From Allocatelliglobosispora scoriae (GTDB taxonomy: Bacteria; Actinomycetota; Actinomycetes; Mycobacteriales; Micromonosporaceae): a stretch of DNA of 64,000 nt. Under the pieces are notes generated by a model that saw only the letters and a list, made by a program, of their open reading frames with translations, was not told the origin of the DNA and did no database searches. Numbering within the stretch: the stretch's first letter is position 1; the number at the start of each line of letters is the position of its first letter. The position numbers and the translations under genes were made by a program. Shown one piece after another: positions 49,332 through 57,585 of the stretch. The stretch covers positions 3,247,001-3,311,000 of the forward strand of contig NZ_JACHMN010000002.1 of the NCBI RefSeq assembly GCF_014204945.1. The letters run 5' to 3'.

Positions 49332-51770
49332 ATGCGTTTACGGCGTACCACCGTCCTCGGGGCCGTAACCATGCTCATCGCGTCGATCTTCGTGACGAGC
49401 CCTGCCCAGGCCGCCCCCACCCGCTACGAGGCGGAGAACGCCACGATCAGCCTGGGCCTGGTCGAGGCGAATCACACCGGCTACTCCGGCACCGGCTTCG
49501 TCAACAACGACAACGTCGTCGGCAGCTATACACAGTGGACCGTCAATGCCGCGACCGCCGGGACCGCGACGATCACGATCCGCTACAGCAACGGCTCCGG
49601 TACGAACCGGCCCGCCGACATCGCCGTCAACGGCAGCGTCGTCGCGGCGGCGTCGGCCTTCAACGCCACCACCAACTTCGACACCTGGGCCAACAAGACG
49701 ATCACCGCGCCCGTCACGCCGGGCAGCAACACTATCCGGGTGACCTCGACGACCGCCAACGGGCCGGCCAACTTCGACTACCTCGACTTCGAGGTCGCCA
49801 CGCAGCCCGCCTTCACCGACTACCAGGCCGAGAACGCGACGATCTCGCAGGGCCTCGTCGAGAGCAACTGGGCCGGCTACACCGGTACGGGCTTCGTCAA
49901 CACCGACAACGTCGCCGGGTCGTACGTCCAGTGGACCGTGACCGCCGCCAGTACGGGCACCGCGCAGCTCACGTTCCGCTACGCCCACGGCAACGGCGGC
50001 ACCCGTCCCGGCGATGTAGCCGTCAACGGCAACCTGGTGAGCAACCAGCCCTTCCCGGCGACCGCCACCTGGGACACCTGGGCCGAGGTCACGGTGAGCA
50101 CGACGCTCACCGCGGGCAGCAACACCGTCCGCGTCACCGCCACGACCGCCACCGGCCTCGGCAACATGGACCGGCTGCGCGTCACCGGCCAGAGCGACTC
50201 GCAGGCACCGACCGTCCCCGGCGCCCCGAGCTGCTCGGCGATCGCCGAGAACAGCCTCACGCTCAACTGGGGTGCCTCGACCGACAACGTCGGGGTGGTC
50301 GGCTACGACATCTACAACGACGGCAACCTGATCAGCCAGAGCATCGGCACGGGTGCGTCGAAGACCCTGACCGGGCTGAACCCCAACACCGAATACCGCC
50401 TCTCGGTCTTCGCCAAGGACGCGGCCGGCAACGTCTCGCTCTCCAGCGCGCAGGCGATCTGCACCACGGCCGCGAGCTCCGACACGGCCGCACCGAGCGC
50501 GCCGACGAATCTCACCTTCTCCGGCCTGAGCGGCAGCACGGTCACGCTCACCTGGACGGCGTCCACGGACAACGTCGGGGTCACGGCCTACGACGCGCGC
50601 ACCGGCACGACCGTCATCAAGACCGTCACCGGTACGCCACCGGCCGCCACGATGTCCGTCACGGGCCTGGCGTGCAACACGGCGTACACGCTGAATGTCG
50701 TGGCCCGCGATGCCGCAGGCAACGTCTCGGCCCAGAGCAACGCGGTGACCTTCACGACCTCGACCTGCAGCGGCGGCGTGCCGTCGAGCATCGGGCAGAT
50801 CTCGGGCGGCTGGACGATCCCGTGGGGGACCTATTTCATGCCCGACGGCCAGACGGCGCTCGTCACCGAGCGGGACGACAAGGTCACCGGCGGGCAGTTC
50901 AAGGTCTTCAAGGTCACCCTCGCCGGGGTACGCACACAGGTGGGCACCGTGCCCAACACGGTGACGACCGATGGCGAGGGCGGCCTGATGGGCGTCGCCG
51001 TCGACCCCAACTGGGCGACGAACCACTACGTCTACTTCATGCACACGGCGTCGGAGGGCAACCGGGTCGCCCGGATGACCTATGACGGCAGCACCCTCAC
51101 CGGTTACCTGACGATCCTGTCGGGCATCGCCAAGAACCGTTACCACAACGGCGGCCGGCTCGCGTTCGGGCCGGACGGGTACCTCTACGTCGCGACCGGC
51201 GACGGCCAGACCAGCAGCCGCGCGCAGGACGTGAACTCGCTCAACGGCAAGATCCTGCGGATCACCACGACGGGCGCGGCGGCGCCGGGCAACCCGTTCG
51301 GGACCCGGGTCTACAGCTACGGCCACCGCAACCCGCAGGGCCTCGCCTTCGACTCGCAGGGGCGGCTCTGGGAGGCGGAGTTCGGCGACACGATGCTCGA
51401 CGAACTCAACCTGATCAAGCCGGGCAAGAACTACGGCTGGCCGACGTGTGAGGGCACCTGCAGCGTGGCCGGGATGGAGAACCCGAAGCGGCAGTGGTCC
51501 ACCTCGGCCGCGTCGCCGAGCGGCATCGCGATCGTGCGGGACGTCGTCTACATGGCGGCGCTGCGCGGCCAGCAGATGTGGCGTATCCCGCTGCTCACGG
51601 GCGAGTCGACGGGCACGCCCACGGCCTACTACACCGGCACCTACGGCCGGCTCCGCACGGTGACGAAGGTCCCCGGCAGCGATCAGCTGTGGCTGAGCAC
51701 GACGAACTGCGACAACAACGGCGGCCAGGCCAACGGCAGCGACCGCATCCTCCGCATCACGATCACCTGA
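49332..51770 (+). CDS. Secreted CBM-CBM-FnIII-FnIII-sugar dehydrogenase (GSDH) protein
   Basis: An 812-residue exported multidomain protein. After the signal peptide (ending AQAA, residue 28), two CBM35/CBM6-like carbohydrate-binding modules (about 30-156 and 160-285) start RYEAENATISLG and YQAENATISQG. Two fibronectin type III domains follow (about 290-382, 383-478). The C-terminal 330 residues are a PQQ-dependent glucose/sorbosone dehydrogenase-type six-bladed propeller (NRYHNGGRLAFGPDGYLYV, HRNPQGLAFDSQG, YGWPTCEGTC). It probably binds polysaccharide and oxidises sugar ends outside the cell. Whether PQQ is made cannot be seen. Confidence 0.9.
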   Translation: MRLRRTTVLGAVTMLIASIFVTSPAQAAPTRYEAENATISLGLVEANHTGYSGTGFVNNDNVVGSYTQWTVNAATAGTATITIRYSNGSGTNRPADIAVNGSVVAAASAFNATTNFDTWANKTITAPVTPGSNTIRVTSTTANGPANFDYLDFEVATQPAFTDYQAENATISQGLVESNWAGYTGTGFVNTDNVAGSYVQWTVTAASTGTAQLTFRYAHGNGGTRPGDVAVNGNLVSNQPFPATATWDTWAEVTVSTTLTAGSNTVRVTATTATGLGNMDRLRVTGQSDSQAPTVPGAPSCSAIAENSLTLNWGASTDNVGVVGYDIYNDGNLISQSIGTGASKTLTGLNPNTEYRLSVFAKDAAGNVSLSSAQAICTTAASSDTAAPSAPTNLTFSGLSGSTVTLTWTASTDNVGVTAYDARTGTTVIKTVTGTPPAATMSVTGLACNTAYTLNVVARDAAGNVSAQSNAVTFTTSTCSGGVPSSIGQISGGWTIPWGTYFMPDGQTALVTERDDKVTGGQFKVFKVTLAGVRTQVGTVPNTVTTDGEGGLMGVAVDPNWATNHYVYFMHTASEGNRVARMTYDGSTLTGYLTILSGIAKNRYHNGGRLAFGPDGYLYVATGDGQTSSRAQDVNSLNGKILRITTTGAAAPGNPFGTRVYSYGHRNPQGLAFDSQGRLWEAEFGDTMLDELNLIKPGKNYGWPTCEGTCSVAGMENPKRQWSTSAASPSGIAIVRDVVYMAALRGQQMWRIPLLTGESTGTPTAYYTGTYGRLRTVTKVPGSDQLWLSTTNCDNNGGQANGSDRILRITIT

Positions 51771-51771
51771 C

Positions 51772-51856
51772 AATTTGCCGTTGATCAAGGGAAGACTCGC
51801 CGCATATCGGACACCCCGGATGGTGAGTCTTCCCTTGATCAACGCGAATTTTGGGG
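51772..51856. repeat. Dispersed palindromic element A, copy 2
   Basis: Same architecture as copy 1: arms with core GTTGATCAAGGGAAGACTC around a 20-nt loop starting GCAT and containing TCGGACACCC, and the same right edge CGCGAATTTTGGG. It again separates convergent genes, here the dehydrogenase and the PLP-enzyme gene. Confidence 0.88.
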
Positions 51857-51857
51857 G

Positions 51858-52952
51858 TTACGGCTCCAGCCAGTTGGCGGACTGGAGGAAGTGGTGGACC
51901 GTGCCGAGGTGCTGGGTCAGGTCCATGCCCGCCTCGCGCACCCATTGGTCGTCGTAGTAGGTGTTGGCGTAGCGTTCGCCGCCGTCGCACAGCAGGGTCA
52001 CCACGGAGCCCTTCTCGCCCCTGGCGACCATGCCGGCGATCAGGCCGAAGGCGCCCCAGAGATTGGTCCCGGTCGACCCGCCCACGCGTCGGCCCAGGAG
52101 GTCGGAGGCCGCGCGCATCGCGGCAAGACTTCCCGCATCGGGTACGCGCACCATCCGGTCCACCACCGCCGGCTGGAAGGACGCCTCGACGCGCTGCCGC
52201 CCGATGCCCTCGATCCGGGACCCCTTGCCGGTGACATGCGACCAGTCGCCCGCCTGGTAGGCGGGGTAGAAGGCGGAGTTCTCCGGATCGACGACGCAGA
52301 TCTTGGTGCAGTACTGCTCGTAGCGGACATACCGCCCGATCGTGGCCGAGGTGCCGCCCGTACCGGCGCCGACCACGATCCACACCGGGACCGGGTGCCG
52401 CTCCTTCGCCATTTGGCTGAAGATGGATTCGGCGATGTTGTTGTTGCCCCGCCAGTCGGTCGCCCGCTCGGCATAGGTGAACTGGTCCATGAAGTGCCCG
52501 CCGCGGTCGTCGGCGAGCACCCTGGCCTCCAGCACCACCCGACCGGGATCGTCCACGAGGTGGCACTGGCCGCCGTAGAACTCGATCTGGGTGATCTTCT
52601 CCTTGCTCGTCGTCGCGGGCATGACGGCGACGAAGGGCAGCCCGAGCATCCGGGCGAAGTAGGCCTCGCTCACCGCGGTCGAGCCGGACGAGGCCTCCAC
52701 GATGGTGGTGTCCGGCCCGATCCAGCCGTTGCAGAGCGAGTAGAGGAAGAGCGAGCGGGCCAGCCGGTGCTTCAGCGAGCCGGTGGGGTGCACCGACTCG
52801 TCCTTGAGGTAGAGGTCGATGCCCCAGCTCGCGGGGAGCGGGAAGGGCAGCAGATGGGTGTCGGCCGACCGGTTGAGGTCGGCCGCCACCTTGGCGATCG
52901 CGTCGGTCACCCATACGCGGTCGGAATCGCTACACCTGTCCAGCTGCTCCAT
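51858..52952 (-). CDS. PLP-dependent cysteine synthase/desulfhydrase-like enzyme (Cds1-like)
   Basis: A 364-residue fold-type II PLP enzyme. The PLP lysine is K61 in [12 protein letters not shown], the cofactor-phosphate loop is [14 protein letters not shown], and the substrate loop is [14 protein letters not shown]. The sequence agrees with actinobacterial Cds1 (Rv3684-like) cysteine desulfhydrase, which releases H2S, pyruvate and ammonia from cysteine. It lies 24 bases downstream of a gamma-glutamylcyclotransferase-like gene on the same strand, suggesting shared handling of a gamma-glutamyl or cysteinyl compound. Could also act as a synthase. Confidence 0.8.
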   Translation of the reverse strand: MEQLDRCSDSDRVWVTDAIAKVAADLNRSADTHLLPFPLPASWGIDLYLKDESVHPTGSLKHRLARSLFLYSLCNGWIGPDTTIVEASSGSTAVSEAYFARMLGLPFVAVMPATTSKEKITQIEFYGGQCHLVDDPGRVVLEARVLADDRGGHFMDQFTYAERATDWRGNNNIAESIFSQMAKERHPVPVWIVVGAGTGGTSATIGRYVRYEQYCTKICVVDPENSAFYPAYQAGDWSHVTGKGSRIEGIGRQRVEASFQPAVVDRMVRVPDAGSLAAMRAASDLLGRRVGGSTGTNLWGAFGLIAGMVARGEKGSVVTLLCDGGERYANTYYDDQWVREAGMDLTQHLGTVHHFLQSANWLEP

Positions 52953-52976
52953 CTCCGGAAGGTAACACCCGACCGG

Positions 52977-53654
52977 TCAGGCGGGGACTCCCTCACGGAC
53001 GAGCAGCGCGACCACGTCCTCGGCGGACCAGTGCCCCGACGCACCCGAGCAGGAGCTCAGGTAGCCGGCCGCCTCCTCGACGCTCCAGCCGTGCGCCTCC
53101 ATCAGCCCGGTCAGGATGATCCGCAGGTAGACGCCGGCCGGCCGGTTGGGGAGCTGGTCAGCGGCGCGCCAGGGGGCCGTGAAGGTCAGCATCGGCAGCC
53201 CGTCGAGGTAGCCGACGCGCAGCATCGTCTCGTAGCACCCCGGACCGAACTCCATCCGGCCGTGGATCAGCGCCTCGGAGATGTCGCGATCGAAGCCGGG
53301 TTCCTGGCACATCTCCTGCGAGATGATGTCGGAGAGCTGCCCGGTCGAGATCCGGTACGCGCGGGCGGGGATCTGGCCGAGGCCGGCCGGGTCGTAGAAG
53401 CCCATCCCGCCGGTCCAGGCGACCGCCTCGAGCGCGAAATAGAGCTGGCCCGGGAGCATCACCGGGCGGCACTCGCCGGGCATTCGCTGATCGCGGCACC
53501 CCGGATAGGTCAGGGAACTCCCGACCGGTTGACCACCGCCGATGTAAAAGCCGAGGCGGTCCAGGTTCATGTTTGAGCCATAGGCCACGTACCACACCTG
53601 GTCGGTGGTGGAGGCCGGCACGGCCGGAGTCACGCGCATGCGAGAAATGGTCAC
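52977..53654 (-). CDS. Gamma-glutamylcyclotransferase-like protein
   Basis: A 225-residue protein with the GGCT-like phosphate-loop motif VWYVAYGSNMNLDRL close to the N-terminus and a conserved Glu/Asp-rich body. Family members release 5-oxoproline from gamma-glutamyl amines or amino acids; the natural-product enzyme BtrG removes a gamma-glutamyl protecting group. The GTG start has GGAG six bases upstream and CACTAT upstream as a -10; an ATG eight codons earlier abuts that -10 and is less likely. It heads the unit with the Cds1-like gene and diverges from the FGase-like gene. Confidence 0.72.
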   Translation of the reverse strand: MTISRMRVTPAVPASTTDQVWYVAYGSNMNLDRLGFYIGGGQPVGSSLTYPGCRDQRMPGECRPVMLPGQLYFALEAVAWTGGMGFYDPAGLGQIPARAYRISTGQLSDIISQEMCQEPGFDRDISEALIHGRMEFGPGCYETMLRVGYLDGLPMLTFTAPWRAADQLPNRPAGVYLRIILTGLMEAHGWSVEEAAGYLSSCSGASGHWSAEDVVALLVREGVPA

Positions 53655-53931
53655 CTTCTGCTCCGCCGATACCGTCATATAGTGAAACGGAGGTGGGGCC
53701 CCCGTCGTTGCTCTCGGAAGTTGCTCTTGCTTAGCGGCCAAGATATGCGACGATACGCCAGCCATGCGGACAGGGTTTATCCACCAATTAGCGAATTCCA
53801 CTACAGCGGGTACGCGCGTGAAAACGCTTCGCAATCAGATCACTCCATCGTGACTCCTCATGCGAGTCTCAAGTCGCAGTGGATATGATGTGGCTGATTG
53901 CCCGGAGGCAAAGAAGCTCGGAGGATACAGC
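53655..53931. other. Divergent promoter region of the 52-56 kb cluster
   Basis: These 277 bases are noticeably richer in A and T than the flanking genes and carry promoters for both the GGCT-like gene and the FGase-like gene. A -10-like CACTAT is visible on the minus strand. No RNA gene or long palindrome is seen. Confidence 0.45.
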
Positions 53932-54978
53932 GTGGAGTCGCCCACATTGACGGTCGGCCACAACGATCAAGCCATCCAGTTGGACTTTCTCGACCATCAG
54001 CGGCGGCACGCGTGCACCGACTGCGGGCATGCCTTTCTGAATGCTGAGACGCCGGCTGAGGGCTTTGATTATCACCGACAGGTCATCGGCGGCGGGACGA
54101 TCATCGCCAACACCCTGGGCCCCATCCGCGAGGTGCACATCCTGCCGCACTGCGGCACCGAGCTGCCCGACGAGCTCCTGCGCGAGATCGATCCGGCCGA
54201 CCGCCCGGCCCTGGCCCAGCTCGTGCACGACAACGCCGACATCGGCACCGGCGCCATCTATCGCCACCTGGCCGAGAGCATTCTCGCCGGTCGGGGCGAG
54301 GGCGTGGCGGTCGCCGGCTTCCACCTGTCCCGGTTGCTGCTCGACGCCAACCGGATCGAGGTCGTCTACCAGGTCCCGGCCAGCCCCTACGTGGGCACCT
54401 CCGAGCTGTATGCGGACTTCATGCAGCGGCGCGGCACCGAGCTCCGCGAGGATCTCCTGCTGCCCTGGCTCGACGCGGTCAACCGGCTGCTCCGGCAGAT
54501 GGGCGAGAGCGGTGTCGCCTATCACCACCACACGCTGGACGTCTACTCCATGACGCCGCGGCCGTGGGACCAGGCCTCGCACGAGAAGCGGCCCGCCTTC
54601 CAGCTCGTCTGGGAGCGGCCGACCCTCGACGCGACGTCGGAGCCGGCCCCTGGTGTGGTCGATCCCGGCCTCGCGCCGATCGAGGACCTCCGCGGGGTGC
54701 GGGACCGGATCACCGAATATCTCGAGGCCAAGGTGGGTCTCGAGGACGCCGCCGGCGAGATCGACTTCCCGCTGCTGCTGCCCGTGGTGCCCTTCGCGGG
54801 TGCTCTGCGCGGCGATCTGGCCGACCTGCCGCCGCACATCATGTATGACGTTCGCAAGGACATTCTCGCCACTGACGATCTCATCCGCTCCTGGGTGGGC
54901 GATGGGCCGTGGCGGCTGCCCGCCGTGGCGCGGAGCATCGAGAACGACGTCTTCGCCTTCGACGGTGCCGTTATCTGA
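53932..54978 (+). CDS. N-formylglutamate amidohydrolase-like protein
   Basis: A 348-residue protein with a segment that resembles the core of the N-formylglutamate amidohydrolase family (AGFHLSRLLLDANRIEVV, with the SRLLLDANR motif) and a supporting HNADIG segment near residue 103. Two cysteines in ACTDCGH near residue 27 may bind zinc. The N-terminal 60 residues and the C-terminal part (IDFPLLLPVVPFAGALRGDL) are not familiar. The GTG with GGAGGA six bases upstream is used. Family members hydrolyse N-formyl or acyl amides of glutamate-like substrates. Assignment is tentative. Confidence 0.55.
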   Translation: MESPTLTVGHNDQAIQLDFLDHQRRHACTDCGHAFLNAETPAEGFDYHRQVIGGGTIIANTLGPIREVHILPHCGTELPDELLREIDPADRPALAQLVHDNADIGTGAIYRHLAESILAGRGEGVAVAGFHLSRLLLDANRIEVVYQVPASPYVGTSELYADFMQRRGTELREDLLLPWLDAVNRLLRQMGESGVAYHHHTLDVYSMTPRPWDQASHEKRPAFQLVWERPTLDATSEPAPGVVDPGLAPIEDLRGVRDRITEYLEAKVGLEDAAGEIDFPLLLPVVPFAGALRGDLADLPPHIMYDVRKDILATDDLIRSWVGDGPWRLPAVARSIENDVFAFDGAVI

Positions 54979-54997
54979 CTGGTCACGAATTGGCAAA

Positions 54998-55030
54998 GAT
55001 GGGGTCCGGTTCTATCGACCGGGCCCCATC
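54998..55030. terminator. Bidirectional hairpin terminator
   Basis: Arms GATGGGGTCCGGT and ACCGGGCCCCATC (one wobble pair) with a 7-nt loop, between convergent genes. Confidence 0.8.
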
Positions 55031-55155
55031 ATCCTTTGTGGATCGACGTGCATTTGTACAACTGAACGTGGCGGTAATATTGCGGAAACGTGCTGAGCAC
55101 ATTTGCGTGCCGCTTTTGGCCGATGGAGCCACCCAATCTGTGCGACACCGATGTG

Positions 55156-56487
55156 TCAGATGGCGTACTCGCCGAGCCGATCGGTGTACCTATTGGAGTA
55201 GAGCCGTTCGTGAAATTTGACGAAACGGGAGACGACGGTGCTCACCCGTCGATCACCGAGTCGTTCGTCCAGACCGGTCAGTCCCGCCGCCAGCGCACCG
55301 CCGTGCCGCTGATAGAGGTCGGAGAAGTAGCCCAGGCTCTCACCGAGTGCGAGCACCGCGCTGGCCGCGCTCGTCGAACGCCGCGGATGCCACAGGGCCA
55401 CATTGAACTCGCGGCTGATCAGGTCCTTGTGCAGCCGGGTGAAGGCCGGATCGATCTCCGCCTCCTCGATGACGAGCGAGAGCACGTCCGCCGGCTCCAC
55501 CAGCCGTCGCTCGTGCATGCGGTTGGAGAGGCGGTGGATGATCGCCGAGTGCTGCACCGGGGCCATCCGCAGCAGCCGCGGTCCGATGTCGTTCTGCAGC
55601 CGCACCAGCAGGGACGCGTGCGAGAGCACCTCGCCGAGCGAGCCGTCCCAGAGCACCGAGCGGTAGGCCGGGTTCGCCGCCACCAGCTCCGCCAGCACCG
55701 AGGCGAAGTAGCCGAGCGTCGGGCTCACCAGGATCGAGTGGGCGCCCAGGCCCGCCAGCTCCAGCCGCGGCAGATCCGGGCCGCGCAGGCACCTGTCCAC
55801 GGCCCGGTAACGGCTGCGCAGCCCGTCGGCGAAGAAGGGCTGGGTGTGCGTACCGTCGAGGGCTTTGATGACCTCGCGACCGGCCTCCGCGTTGACGACG
55901 AGCGCGCCCCACAGCCCGAATTCGATCTCGGTGTGGTCGATCGGCGGGTGACCGTGCGCGGCCCGGTAGCGGGCGTACTCCTCGACGATGCCGGCGTGCT
56001 TGCCCGCCGAGAGGCTCTGGTCGAAGGCTGAGGCCTGACCGGCCGCGTGCTTGGGCGGGCCGCTGAGCAGCAGCACCGCGGGGGTCGCCTCGCCCGGCTC
56101 GAGCACGCGCAGCATCGCGCGGTTGAAGGCGCTCACCAGCTCCAGGCGCTGGTTCGCCGCATGATCGAGATCGGGTACGCCGAGACCCATCGAGATGTTG
56201 TCGGAGATCGTCTCGAAGAACTGGTAGACATTCATCGTGACCGCGTAGCGCTCCACGAGCGGCCACGACTCGTCGTCGACGAGCCCGCGCAGCAGGGTCA
56301 CGTTCATCGTGGCGAGCTGGATCAGGCCATTGACCTGGAGGAATTCGCCGCGCCGGGGATTTTCGGTGGAGAAGGCCCACGTCGCGTAGTCGCGGTAGGG
56401 CCCGGCGGGAAGGTGCTTTCGCATCGCCGAGATGATGCCGTCACAGGTCGCCGTGAGGAGTCCAGCGGCTCGGCGATTGACCGACAT
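55156..56487 (-). CDS. Unidentified all-helical protein
   Basis: A 443-residue protein I cannot assign. No signal peptide or membrane helix is clear; the sequence looks helical throughout. Candidate metal-binding residues occur in FFETISDNISMGLG (about 90-105), HTEIEFGLWGAL (about 187-198) and LVRLQNDIGPRL (about 305-316). These positions recall helical terpene-synthase or heme-oxygenase-like folds, but none of the defining motifs (DDxxD, or paired ExxH) is present. AGGGG precedes the ATG. It converges with the FGase-like gene and lies downstream of bldC on the same strand. Confidence 0.6.
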   Translation of the reverse strand: MSVNRRAAGLLTATCDGIISAMRKHLPAGPYRDYATWAFSTENPRRGEFLQVNGLIQLATMNVTLLRGLVDDESWPLVERYAVTMNVYQFFETISDNISMGLGVPDLDHAANQRLELVSAFNRAMLRVLEPGEATPAVLLLSGPPKHAAGQASAFDQSLSAGKHAGIVEEYARYRAAHGHPPIDHTEIEFGLWGALVVNAEAGREVIKALDGTHTQPFFADGLRSRYRAVDRCLRGPDLPRLELAGLGAHSILVSPTLGYFASVLAELVAANPAYRSVLWDGSLGEVLSHASLLVRLQNDIGPRLLRMAPVQHSAIIHRLSNRMHERRLVEPADVLSLVIEEAEIDPAFTRLHKDLISREFNVALWHPRRSTSAASAVLALGESLGYFSDLYQRHGGALAAGLTGLDERLGDRRVSTVVSRFVKFHERLYSNRYTDRLGEYAI

Positions 56488-56584
56488 GAGTGGCCCCTAC
56501 CGTCCGTTCCGACCTCCGGGTATGTGCCCAGAGAGCCTACGACGACGGGTCCGGTCCATGCCGACCAGCATGCGGGTTTTCTTA

Positions 56585-56618
56585 CGCTCCATAGTGGACA
56601 TGTGTCCACTATGGAGCG
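56585..56618. promoter_or_regulatory. Long palindrome containing TGGAC-N4-GTCCA
   Basis: Perfect 16-nt arms (CGCTCCATAGTGGACA and its complement) around two bases. It lies 12 bases after the bldC stop, where a terminator is expected. It is also about 100 bases upstream of the unidentified helical gene. Its centre shares TGGAC...GTCCA with a second palindrome upstream of bldC, so it may instead, or also, be a protein-binding site. Confidence 0.6.
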
Positions 56619-56630
56619 TTTCGTAGCATT

Positions 56631-56891
56631 CTAATATGCGGGACGGCGCTCGTACGGGTCACCGAGATGACCCGCTGGAATCCCGGCCGAGCCGGCGGGG
56701 GCACCCTCTTCGAGCTCACCCTCGCCTTCCAGCAGAGCGCGGACCTCCGACTCGCGGAAGCGGCGGTGTCCACCCGGCGTGCGGATGCTACCGATGCGAC
56801 CGGCGGCGGCCCAACGGGTCACCGTTTTAGGGTCAACCCGGAACAGCGCGGCCACCTCACCTGGCGTCAGCAGGCGATCACCAGTGTCCAC
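56631..56891 (-). CDS. bldC: BldC-like MerR-type developmental regulator
   Basis: A small DNA-binding protein of 86 residues with the MerR-type winged helix LLTPGEVAALFRVDPKTVTRW and the IRTPGGHRRFRESEVRALL wing, nearly the same as Streptomyces BldC. In that genus BldC binds direct repeats and sets the timing of sporulation. The GTG has AAGGAG six bases upstream, which beats an earlier ATG. After the core it carries about 25 extra residues (GELEEGAPAGSAGIPAG...) not in the 68-residue Streptomyces protein. It is flanked by two related palindromes. Confidence 0.9.
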   Translation of the reverse strand: MDTGDRLLTPGEVAALFRVDPKTVTRWAAAGRIGSIRTPGGHRRFRESEVRALLEGEGELEEGAPAGSAGIPAGHLGDPYERRPAY

Positions 56892-56935
56892 ACCCACCTC
56901 CTTGCGTCGACAGGGCTCCATGCGGTGGCCCCGTG

Positions 56936-56949
56936 TGGACGTACGTCCA
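56936..56949. promoter_or_regulatory. Palindromic site upstream of bldC
   Basis: TGGACGTACGTCCA, a perfect 14-bp palindrome centred about 50 bases before the bldC start. Same TGGAC-N4-GTCCA frame as the palindrome beyond the bldC stop. Confidence 0.6.
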
Positions 56950-57134
56950 TTAGAGCACCGTCAGAGATGGTTATCCCTGAAACAGTGATCCTGTACCATT
57001 TGCTCGGATCGCTGGTAGTATTTGCGAACCTCTTTCGTATATTGCCCGACGAACGCCTTTCTCGTCATGGAAAGACGAAGAAACGTCGCTAGGGTCACAA
57101 AGGCAGTCTCCTAGCCTGACCAGGCCGAATGCGG

Positions 57135-57560
57135 TCAGAACGCCGATCTCAGGCGGCCGAAATATCTCCGGGCCAGCCGCCGCAGCAGCGGGGCGAAGAT
57201 CGGCCCCAGCACCCGGAAGGGTCCCCGCGCGGTCACCTGGGCGGTCATGGTGAAGCGGGTCAGGCGGGGCGCGAGCGCTTCGAACTCATAGACCGCGATG
57301 AACGGCGTCAGGGAGTCGTCGGTCCGGAAGACCTGCCGGTGCGGCGGCGTGAACTCGGTCACCGTCATCCGGGCCGGGAAGCGGATCCCGAAGAGCCGGG
57401 TGTCCTGCCGGTACTCCGTGCCGACGCCGCCGTCGCCGCTCAGGCGGACCGCCGTGCCGACGCCGGGCCACCACTTGTCGTCGTTGCGCAGGTCCGCGAC
57501 GAACGCGAACACCTCGTCGATCGGCCGGTCGACCTCCACGGCCACCACGACGGGAAACAT
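57135..57560 (-). CDS. SRPBCC (polyketide cyclase/START-like) family protein
   Basis: A 141-residue helix-grip protein. It starts MFPVVVAVEVDRPIDEVFAF and has the family DLRNDDKWWPGV segment, giving a hydrophobic ligand cavity. Members bind lipids, aromatic compounds or polyketides; no catalytic residues are obvious. The ATG chosen leaves 25 bases to the divergent UbiX-like gene; an earlier start would overlap it. An unlinked regulatory or lipid-binding role is equally possible. Confidence 0.8.
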   Translation of the reverse strand: MFPVVVAVEVDRPIDEVFAFVADLRNDDKWWPGVGTAVRLSGDGGVGTEYRQDTRLFGIRFPARMTVTEFTPPHRQVFRTDDSLTPFIAVYEFEALAPRLTRFTMTAQVTARGPFRVLGPIFAPLLRRLARRYFGRLRSAF

Positions 57561-57585
57561 GTTGATCAGGTTATAGGCTCGGCGT

